Of a stretch of 12,928 nucleotides of DNA, positions 1-6,160 are shown in pieces. The translations under genes and the position numbers were made by a program. The stretch is taken from NCBI GenBank assembly GCA_937924465.1, contig CALDSP010000225.1:1-12928 (forward strand), read 5' to 3'. The notes beneath the pieces are model-generated. The model had not been told where the DNA came from. It ran no database searches and was given only the letters and a program-made list of their open reading frames with translations. Position 1 is the stretch's first letter; each line of letters starts with the position of its first letter. This stretch comes from an uncultured Leptospiraceae bacterium. Lineage in GTDB: Bacteria > Spirochaetota > Leptospiria > Leptospirales > Leptospiraceae.

Positions 1-261
1 ACCAGAAGTGGAAAACTGAATATTTGGCGGATTGGATGGTGAGTTGGGGGGAGGATTTTCACTACTTCCCCCATTTCCTCCTGAAGTACTTAAGTTGGAA
101 GGTGGATTTTGGTTATTCTCTCCTCCACCGGGCGGTAAAAAAATCATCCCTTCTTTGCTCCCCCCTCCACCTAACAAAGCAAGAATCAAACCGGGCCATG
201 AAGTACAATTTTGAAATAAAAACAATGAAAGAGTCAGCAACAAATACAATAAAATTTTCAT
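1..261 (-). CDS. Putative outer-surface lipoprotein, 5' part only (runs off the left edge)
   Basis: The minus strand is open from an ATG at 261 to the window edge: 87 codons with no stop. The product starts with a charged MK, a Leu/Phe-rich hydrophobic stretch and a lipobox LFQNC with the lipid-accepting Cys at residue 19, the pattern of spirochaetal lipoproteins. After the cysteine comes a short hydrophobic patch (residues 22-30), a GGGGS run, and then a low-complexity linker of Gly, Asn, Pro and Ser (about residues 43-80, e.g. PPGGGEN, NPPSN, ENPPPN). Such linkers usually tether a folded domain away from the membrane, but that domain lies outside the window, so no function can be given. The upstream region has only a weak G-rich ribosome site (GTGGGTG). 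The coding strand is markedly G-rich against AT-rich flanks, which supports real coding. It is probably exported and lipidated; whether it sits in the inner or outer membrane is unknown. Confidence 0.75.
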   Translation of the reverse strand, partial: MKILLYLLLTLSLFLFQNCTSWPGLILALLGGGGSKEGMIFLPPGGGENNQNPPSNLSTSGGNGGSSENPPPNSPSNPPNIQFSTSG

Positions 262-562
262 TTTTACACACCCACTTATTCTATGAGACGCAGAATATAA
301 ATAGTTACTTGATAGAATTTTCCATTTTTTTAGAAAAGTATGTAATTTTTATTTAATACCTTAATTTTTTTGTTGAATTGAATTTTTTAAAAACTTTAGA
401 CCAATTCATAAAAAATAAAATTAAAAAAGTATTTTGTAGAATGAATTAAAGACTAACGAACTGAAAATAAGGTTTAGTTGCTAAATTTATTCTTGCTCTT
501 TCAAAAACATTTCTGCGAAATAGGTAAAACTGACACTTGTAGTTGTTACTACAAAATTGTAG
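262..562. other. AT-rich non-coding stretch with a small TTGTAGT repeat cluster
   Basis: This stretch separates the lipoprotein gene from the hsdR remnant. I see no convincing gene, tRNA or GC-rich hairpin. It is strongly AT-rich between about 340 and 450. Near its right end the heptamer TTGTAGT (537-543), its reverse complement ACTACAA (548-554) and TTGTAGT again (557-563) form two alternative short hairpins that share the middle element. On the minus strand a frame reads through this repeat to a stop at 487 and ends in AEMFLKEQE, but it has no start of its own and is probably not a gene. Confidence 0.5.
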
Positions 563-783
563 TTAGAGGTTAGGCATTTGTGTGAGCTCTTCTGCAATGA
601 ATTCTGCTTATTAGGACTGTCTCTGTTGCAAGGGCTTGCATGTCAGGTGGATAATCGTACTTTCTCAAAATTCTCTTAACAATAGTTCGCAATTTTGCTT
701 TTCCACTCCTCCCTAATTGTCCAGTCAATGGAAGCATTCTTTTTTACATTTTTAGACACTTCTTTCTTCTCCTTATTTTTCAA
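563..783 (-). pseudogene. hsdR: Remnant of a type I restriction endonuclease subunit (HsdR) C-terminus, frameshifted
   Basis: Three consecutive pieces in different minus-strand frames together read as the C-terminal end of HsdR, the ATP-dependent translocase and nuclease subunit of type I restriction-modification enzymes. Piece A (783-703) includes [16 protein letters not shown]. Piece B (698-612) includes [14 protein letters not shown], then DYPPDMQ and ATETVL. Piece C (607-563) reads [12 protein letters not shown] and stops at 563. Family members commonly end with the order RKNxx[24 protein letters not shown]..ATxTVLxQAE, which these pieces follow. The A/B junction has one extra base in an AAAA run; the B/C junction is two bases short. 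An in-frame TGA precedes piece A, and nothing recognisable continues upstream before the cyclase gene ends at 924. No hsdS or hsdM is present. This is a dead fragment of about 70 codons, not an expressed gene. Confidence 0.8.
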
Positions 784-923
784 TCATGAATCTTTGAGAA
801 TAGAATTTATAAAAAATTTAGTTACTATAAATTATCTTAAAGAGGTTTTTTGGTTTTATTTTGTATTTAGAGCAACTACTTTATAATATCGAATGAATAA
901 AAAAACAAGAATGGATGAATTTT

Positions 924-2231
924 TTATACAGGATCTATTTTATATATTTTAATAGTATTCTCTCGACCTTTTACCTTTACTTCATCTAAAAAAACAAAAT
1001 GAAAAGAATTCTCGAAATGTTTTTTGACTTCTTCAGAAATTAAAATTTCTGTACCATATACCTTATTCAATTGCTCTATTCGAGATGCTAAATTTACTAC
1101 ATCACCAATGACAGTATATTCTTTTCTAAATGAAGAACCAATATTTCCAGCCATAGCAAAACCTGCATGAATGCCTATGCCTATATTCAAATTAGCTAAT
1201 CGTTTTTCTTGGATTCCCCTCTTTATTTCTTTGGATATTTCAAGTGCGGCTGTCACTGCATTTTTTACATCATCTCTGTTTGAGATGGGTGCACCAAAAA
1301 TAGCCATAAATCCATCTCCCAAAAATTTATTAATGATCCCGTTTCTTTTATTTATGATCTTTATGCAAAGATCAAACAGGAGATTTAGATATTCTACAAC
1401 CTCTTTAGGATCTCTACTTTCGGAGAAATGAGTAAAGTTACGAATATCAAAAAACATTACAGTTACATAATTTATTTCCGTGCTTAGTTCCGTTTGACTT
1501 ACCAGCTTTTCTACTACTTCAGGAGAAACGTGTTGACCGAAAAGATCTTTAATTTTCTCTTTTTCATTTATGATTGAGAAAGAATGCAATAACCGCTTTT
1601 GAATTTGGGATGCAATATAACCCATAATAATTCCACCTACAAGAAGAAAGGCACTCCTAACTATCAAAGCTGTTTTTTGTACTAAGAAATCTACAGGTAA
1701 AATTTCTTTTGGTTGGCTATGATAATAAAAGACAAGAATCAAATATTCAAATGCCGAAACAAATCCAGTAAAAAAAGAAATAAAAAAACTCAATCTAAAT
1801 CCAGAGGCAATAATAAAAATAAAATAAACCAACAAAGGTGGACTTAAGAGCACATAGATCGCATAATCCCTGCGAATCTCACACAGAAAGACCATTACAA
1901 ATGTAACAATACTAGGTTCTATAAAAGCATTGATGTAGCGAATAAGATTTGGAAGCTTTTTTTCTCTTTTCAATAAAATTTTTAACCTCATTCTAATTAA
2001 AAAAAAATAAGCTGCACTAAATATAAAAAATACACTGGGTGTATAGAGAGGCATTTTTTTAGTAAATATTCTTATGAATTCTTCATTTCTAAAATATCCG
2101 AAAAATAAGAAAAAAAGAGAAGTAAATAGAAAAAAAGAAAATAAAATTTGAGTTCGTAAAATTTCATTGTTTAAAATCTCTTTATCAATTTCTTTCTTAA
2201 ATAATCCTTCTATTTCTTTCTTATTTATCAT
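924..2231 (-). CDS. Membrane-anchored class III adenylate cyclase with six-helix N-terminus
   Basis: Predicted to make cAMP from ATP at the inner membrane. The N-terminal 210 residues hold about six hydrophobic helices (near 27-47, 62-80, 104-119, 122-145, 147-172, 187-208) with no recognised sensor domain. A cyclase-transducer-like stretch follows (FGQHVSPEVVEKLV, 231-244), then a class III catalytic domain (about 253-430). The metal-binding aspartates are Asp262 (FFDIRNFT) and Asp306 (KFLGDGFMA). Lys302 is the adenine-contacting lysine, Thr373 in YTVIGD occupies the second substrate-selecting position, and Asn380 and Arg384 in VNLASR are the transition-state residues. The set is complete, so the enzyme should be active as a homodimer. 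Lys plus Thr, as in CyaC-type enzymes, favours ATP over GTP. The ATG start has AAGGGAA about ten bases upstream. It is divergent from the second cyclase gene, with which it shares an upstream region. What signal the membrane part senses cannot be read from the sequence. Confidence 0.9.
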   Translation of the reverse strand: MINKKEIEGLFKKEIDKEILNNEILRTQILFSFFLFTSLFFLFFGYFRNEEFIRIFTKKMPLYTPSVFFIFSAAYFFLIRMRLKILLKREKKLPNLIRYINAFIEPSIVTFVMVFLCEIRRDYAIYVLLSPPLLVYFIFIIASGFRLSFFISFFTGFVSAFEYLILVFYYHSQPKEILPVDFLVQKTALIVRSAFLLVGGIIMGYIASQIQKRLLHSFSIINEKEKIKDLFGQHVSPEVVEKLVSQTELSTEINYVTVMFFDIRNFTHFSESRDPKEVVEYLNLLFDLCIKIINKRNGIINKFLGDGFMAIFGAPISNRDDVKNAVTAALEISKEIKRGIQEKRLANLNIGIGIHAGFAMAGNIGSSFRKEYTVIGDVVNLASRIEQLNKVYGTEILISEEVKKHFENSFHFVFLDEVKVKGRENTIKIYKIDPV

Positions 2232-2265
2232 AGTTTGAGTGTTCCCTTAAAATTAGGTCTGTGTT

Positions 2266-2296
2266 ATCATAATTTTTAAAAGTATTTTCATGTCAA
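2266..2296 (-). promoter_or_regulatory. Candidate sigma70-type promoter for the six-helix cyclase gene
   Basis: On the minus strand a perfect TTGACA (-35, plus coordinates 2291-2296) is followed 19 bases later by TATGAT (-10, 2266-2271; five of six consensus bases). The spacer is two bases longer than ideal, so strength is uncertain. Transcription would begin near 2259, about 28 bases before the ATG at 2231. Confidence 0.4.
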
Positions 2297-2395
2297 AGAA
2301 TACTTTTTAATAACTTCCATTTCATAAAATTTCAAATTTAAGAGAGAGATTTTTGTGATTTTTTGAGTATTTCTTTTGAAGTTTATAAATTATTA

Positions 2396-2424
2396 TTTAC
2401 GTAATAAGACTAACAGGATATAGT
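2396..2424 (+). promoter_or_regulatory. Candidate promoter for the 7TM cyclase gene, giving a very short leader
   Basis: TTTACG (2396-2401, four of six consensus bases) and TATAGT (2419-2424, five of six) are separated by 17 bases. A start near 2431 would leave a leader of only about 15 bases before the ATG at 2446. That fits the absence of a usable Shine-Dalgarno sequence there (only TAGAG directly against the start). This is a prediction from matching alone, in AT-rich DNA where chance matches are common. Confidence 0.3.
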
Positions 2425-2445
2425 GTTTCCAAAATTCTTTAGAGT

Positions 2446-4548
2446 ATGATTTTAAAAATAAAACAAATTTTTTTTCTTATTTTATTCTTATTCGTTTCGT
2501 GTTCCATTTCACGTTCAAGTAAAATTCCTCCCCTTGCTATCCAAGGGGTTTTGGATTTGAGTGATTGGAATTTTGAAAGAGATGGAATCATAAAATTAGA
2601 TGGGGAATGGGAATTTTATTGGAAGAAGTTATTTTACTTAGACAAAGAAGAATTTCCAAGTAAGCCTGAAAAATTTGTAAAAGTTCCTTCAGTTTGGAAT
2701 GATACAGTAGAAGGAATTGATCCCAATAAGGCTTTTGGTTATGCAACTTATAGACTAAAAATTAAATTAAACCCAAACAAACAAGAAAATCTTTTCTTTC
2801 ATTTTCAAAATGTAGGTACATCGGCAAATGTTTATGCAAATGGAAAAAAAATTCTTCAAAATGGAATCGTTGGAAAAACTCCAGAAACCTCAATACCACA
2901 GTATTTACCAATCTATGCTAAAATTCCAGATTTAAGTCATGAATTAGAAATCGTAATAGAAGTTTCCAATTTTAGCCATCATAAAGCAGGAACATGGGCA
3001 TCTTTTCGTCTTGGAACAGAAGCAGAAATACAAGGATTTTCAAAGATGAGAGCTTATGCTGATTTTTTTCTTACAGGTAGCATATTGATTATGGGCTTGT
3101 ATCATTTAGGCTTGTTTTCTCTTAGGAGAAAAGATAAATCAGCTTTATATTTTGGTCTGTTCTGTTTAGCTATTACTCTTAGAACAATTACAACAGGAGA
3201 GAGAGTTTTATTTCAGTTTTATCCCTCTATCATTTGGGAATTGGGTCATAAGATGGAATACTTTTCTCTTTATGCTTGTGTACCTTTATTTTACTTATTT
3301 TTAGAATCCACATTTCCAGAGGAATTTAGCCAAATCTTTGGAAAAATTGCTTTATGGTTTCATGTTATACTGTGTGCCATCATTCTTTTTACTTCTTCTT
3401 TGATCTATCCAAGAACATTACTTTTATTTGAAATCTTTCTTTTAATTACATGTTTTCTAATACTTATATCTCTAGGCTTAGCTGTTATTAGAGACAGAAA
3501 CGGTGCAATCCCTTCTAGTTTAGGAACTTCTATGCTAATGGTAACTGCAATCAATGATGTATTGCATGCAGAGTTAATCATAAACACAGGCTACTATACA
3601 CCCATTGGGCTTTTTATGTTTATCTTTTTTCAAGCTTACATGCTTTCTTGTCGATTTTCATCTGCTTTTGTTGAAGTGGAGAAACTTTCCTTTAGCTTAT
3701 CTCAAACTAATAAGGCTTACAGTCGATTTGTTCCAATGGAATTCTTAAAACTTTTAGTTAAAGAATCTATCTTAGATATTACCCTTGGAGATCAAATTCA
3801 AAAAGAAATGAGCATTATTTTTGCAGACATTCGATCATTTACTAAACTATCTTCTACTATGAGCCCAAAAGATAATTTTAACTTTATAAATTCTTACTTA
3901 AACACAATGGGACCTGTGGTTAGAAAAAATCACGGCTTTATAGATAAATACATTGGGGATGCTATAATGGCCTTATTTCCAAATCAAGTAGAAGACGCCA
4001 TCCAAGCTTCTTTAGAAATGAGAAAAGAATTAAAAGAATTGAACCAAGAAAGACTAAACAAAGGACTAGAACCAATTGACATAGGAATAGGGATCCATGT
4101 GGGCAGTTTAATGCTCGGCATTATAGGAGAGTCAGAAAGGATGGAAGGAACTGTGATTTCCGATGCCGTGAATGTAGCTTCTAGAATAGAAGGGCTTTGT
4201 GCTATTTTAAAAGTTCCTATTATAGTTACCGAAACCGTCACGGAAAGATTAAAAAATAAAATACGCTTTCAGTTTAGATATTTAGGAAAATTTAAACTCA
4301 AAGGAAAAGAAACTGAAACTAAGGTATTTGAAATTCTTGATGGAGAGGACGAACCTTTAATGAAAAAGAAGATTCAAACTAAACTTTTATTTGAAGAAGG
4401 AGTACTTGCAAGAGAAAACGGAAATATTGAACACTCTAATTTTTGCTTTCAAAGAGTGTTACAAGAAAACCCAGATGACAAAACAGCTAGTTACTATTTA
4501 TTTTTAAACAAAGAGAACAGGATCAAAAAAGAGTATGAGCTTTCTTAA
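2446..4548 (+). CDS. 7TMR-DISM receptor fused to a class III adenylate cyclase, with lipoprotein-like signal and TPR-like tail
   Basis: A receptor-type cyclase predicted to convert an extracytoplasmic signal into cAMP. Residues 1-19 are a hydrophobic signal ending LFVSC (Cys19), a plausible relaxed spirochaetal lipobox. Residues about 36-195 look like the galactose-binding-like extracytoplasmic domain that precedes 7TMR-DISM units (LDLSDWNF at 36-43, LDGEWEFYW at 51-59, VPSVW at 80-84, GYATYRLKI at 98-106). Seven helices occupy about 206-402. The cyclase domain (about 455-625) has metal aspartates Asp461 (FADIRSFT) and Asp505 (KYIGDAIMALF), Lys501, Thr569 (GTVISD), Asn576 and Arg580, so the catalytic set is complete. 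The usual Gly after TVI is Ser572. The C-terminal 645-687 resemble a single TPR repeat (FEEGVLARENGN...VLQENPDD). This start is chosen because it alone gives the signal peptide. The ligand is unknown; carbohydrate binding is suggested only by fold. It is divergent from the other cyclase gene. Confidence 0.88.
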   Translation: MILKIKQIFFLILFLFVSCSISRSSKIPPLAIQGVLDLSDWNFERDGIIKLDGEWEFYWKKLFYLDKEEFPSKPEKFVKVPSVWNDTVEGIDPNKAFGYATYRLKIKLNPNKQENLFFHFQNVGTSANVYANGKKILQNGIVGKTPETSIPQYLPIYAKIPDLSHELEIVIEVSNFSHHKAGTWASFRLGTEAEIQGFSKMRAYADFFLTGSILIMGLYHLGLFSLRRKDKSALYFGLFCLAITLRTITTGERVLFQFYPSIIWELGHKMEYFSLYACVPLFYLFLESTFPEEFSQIFGKIALWFHVILCAIILFTSSLIYPRTLLLFEIFLLITCFLILISLGLAVIRDRNGAIPSSLGTSMLMVTAINDVLHAELIINTGYYTPIGLFMFIFFQAYMLSCRFSSAFVEVEKLSFSLSQTNKAYSRFVPMEFLKLLVKESILDITLGDQIQKEMSIIFADIRSFTKLSSTMSPKDNFNFINSYLNTMGPVVRKNHGFIDKYIGDAIMALFPNQVEDAIQASLEMRKELKELNQERLNKGLEPIDIGIGIHVGSLMLGIIGESERMEGTVISDAVNVASRIEGLCAILKVPIIVTETVTERLKNKIRFQFRYLGKFKLKGKETETKVFEILDGEDEPLMKKKIQTKLLFEEGVLARENGNIEHSNFCFQRVLQENPDDKTASYYLFLNKENRIKKEYELS

Positions 4549-4663
4549 TTTTTATATAAGTTTTGTAAGGTTTTTAGATCTCATTTTATTTTATATATGC
4601 CATTGTACCCAACATAATGTTTTAACAATATAACAATAGTCCTTTATTTAAATCATCAATCTT

Positions 4664-4711
4664 AAAAAAAAGAAATTGAAAATCTTCATGTTTCCATGTA
4701 CTCTAGATTTT
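4664..4711 (-). terminator. Weak AT-rich candidate terminator after nuoN
   Basis: On the minus strand, shortly after the nuoN stop, AAAATCT (4711-4705) can pair with AGATTTT (4685-4679). Inside it CATG pairs with CATG around a four-base GAAA loop (4698-4687). A run of eight T (plus-strand A at 4664-4671) follows seven bases after the stem. The position between convergent genes fits an operon terminator, but the stem is AT-rich and the T-run is displaced, so this is tentative. Confidence 0.4.
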
Positions 4712-4729
4712 AAAGACATGTAAATAAAA

Positions 4730-6160
4730 TTAAGGTTGGTATATTATCCAAATGAAAAGAATCAAAATTACACTCACACTTGAAGCAAACCCAAGTCCCC
4801 AACTAGGCTCAATAATTTCTTGAGTACTTTCTCCTTTTTCTTCTGTCATAAAGGCAACTACCGTCACGCGCAAATAGTAATAAACCGCTATAGCAGAATT
4901 GATCATTCCTATAATCAAAAGAACTCTGTTTAGCATATTTTCAGACTCGGCAATTTTTTGAAATAAAAAGAGCTTAGACCAAAATCCACCAAAAGGAGGA
5001 ATTCCAGCAAGAGAAAAGAAAGTAATCAGTAAACCTACGGCAACAAAAGGTTTTTTTAAAATGAGAGCTCGAATAGAATCATAAGTAACAATATGTTTTC
5101 CGTTTTCTAAGTAAGCAATTAGAGAAAAGCCTGCTATGTTCATAAAAGCATACATAACTAAATAATAAATAACTTCATTGGTTGCACCGCAGACAATTCC
5201 TGCAGTTACATATCCTGCATGAGAAATAGAAGAGTACGCTAAAACCCTTTTTAAGTTTTCTTGTCTTAGTGCTAAAATGTTACCAAACGTCATAGAAAGG
5301 CTTGCAATAAAACCAACTAGAATAGAGTAAGAGCTTGTAGTATCAATAGTTGGAAAAACACTTATCACTATAAGTAAAAGTCCCATAGCACTAGCCTTAG
5401 CACCTGACGCCATAAAACCTGTCATAGTAGTGAGAGTTCCTTCATATACATCGGGGGTCCAGGAATGAAACGGAAAGAGTGCAATTTTAAAAGCAATTCC
5501 TACAAAGAAAAGTCCAAGCCCTAATTTAGAGAAAGTAGGAACTTCAGCGTTGAGTGAAACATCATAAATGGGTTTTAAAGCCAAATCCAAATTTGTAGAG
5601 CCACTTCCTCCATACAACAAAGCAATCCCCATGAGCATAAACCCAGAGGAAAACGCACCAAGTAAAAAGTACTTTAAAGTTGCTTCTAAGCTACTTAATT
5701 CGTTACGTGCCATTCCTATTAAAATATACAGAGAAATGGAAAGTGTTTCTACTCCTACAAAAATTACAATGAGATCTGAACCTGTTGTCATGTAGAACAT
5801 TCCCGTAACTGCAAAAAGTAGTAGGGGATAGAATTCAGGGAAATAAATTTGATGTTGGTTTAAAATTCTAGGAGAGGCAATCACTGTCAAAAGAGCTGTT
5901 ATAATATAAATAACGTTGAGCATCATTGTAGTAGAATTTAATCGAATTTGATTTGCAAAATAAGAACCAAACCCTGGTGAACTTTGAGAGTCTACTACAA
6001 AATAAAGAGCAAGCAACAAAAAGCCACCTGTTGCAAAACGTAAAATTCTGTGATCATTGGAGTGAAGAGCAAACTGCGTTATTAGAAAAATAATTCCTCC
6101 TGTAACTAAAATAAGAGAAGGCATAATAGCAAGAAAATCTTTCCATTCAGGTATAAACAT
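4730..6160 (-). CDS. nuoN: NADH-quinone oxidoreductase subunit N (complex I antiporter-like subunit)
   Basis: One of three antiporter-like proton channel subunits of respiratory complex I, which couples NADH oxidation by quinone to proton export across the inner membrane. The 476-residue length and about 14 hydrophobic helices match the family. Charged residues of the proton path are visible: Glu138 in VGVETLSISLY, Lys225 in GIAFKIALFPFHSWTPD, Lys255 in SGAKAS, and Lys396 in GGFWSKLFLF. NLKRVLAYSSISHAGY (302-317) is the second family signature. The ATG overlaps the nuoM stop by one base (TAATG), and AAAAGGAG lies eight bases upstream inside the end of nuoM, so translation is probably coupled. 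It is the last gene of the nuoJKLMN operon, followed by a possible terminator and the convergent cyclase gene. No truncation or missing key residue is seen. Confidence 0.97.
   Translation of the reverse strand: MFIPEWKDFLAIMPSLILVTGGIIFLITQFALHSNDHRILRFATGGFLLLALYFVVDSQSSPGFGSYFANQIRLNSTTMMLNVIYIITALLTVIASPRILNQHQIYFPEFYPLLLFAVTGMFYMTTGSDLIVIFVGVETLSISLYILIGMARNELSSLEATLKYFLLGAFSSGFMLMGIALLYGGSGSTNLDLALKPIYDVSLNAEVPTFSKLGLGLFFVGIAFKIALFPFHSWTPDVYEGTLTTMTGFMASGAKASAMGLLLIVISVFPTIDTTSSYSILVGFIASLSMTFGNILALRQENLKRVLAYSSISHAGYVTAGIVCGATNEVIYYLVMYAFMNIAGFSLIAYLENGKHIVTYDSIRALILKKPFVAVGLLITFFSLAGIPPFGGFWSKLFLFQKIAESENMLNRVLLIIGMINSAIAVYYYLRVTVVAFMTEEKGESTQEIIEPSWGLGFASSVSVILILFIWIIYQP

Noticed and set aside
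24..356. Plus-strand open frame of 110 codons at the left edge
   Set aside because: It runs opposite the lipoprotein gene, has no family signature, and its second half lies in AT-rich non-coding DNA.
262..360. Promoter for the lipoprotein gene (TATATT or TAGAAT as -10)
   Set aside because: No acceptable -35 was found at 16-18 bases from either; chance matches are frequent in this AT-rich stretch.
487..562. Minus-strand frame ending AEMFLKEQE, possibly a second HsdR-like tail
   Set aside because: The resemblance to the HsdR end (QAE followed by a helix) is only a few residues, and there is no start or upstream homology.
695..886. Plus-strand open frame rich in Phe and Leu
   Set aside because: It is antisense to the hsdR remnant; its composition is that expected from AT-rich DNA and it lacks a ribosome site.
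4549..4663. Possible terminator for the plus-strand 7TM cyclase gene
   Set aside because: There are T-rich stretches but no stable stem just after the stop codon.
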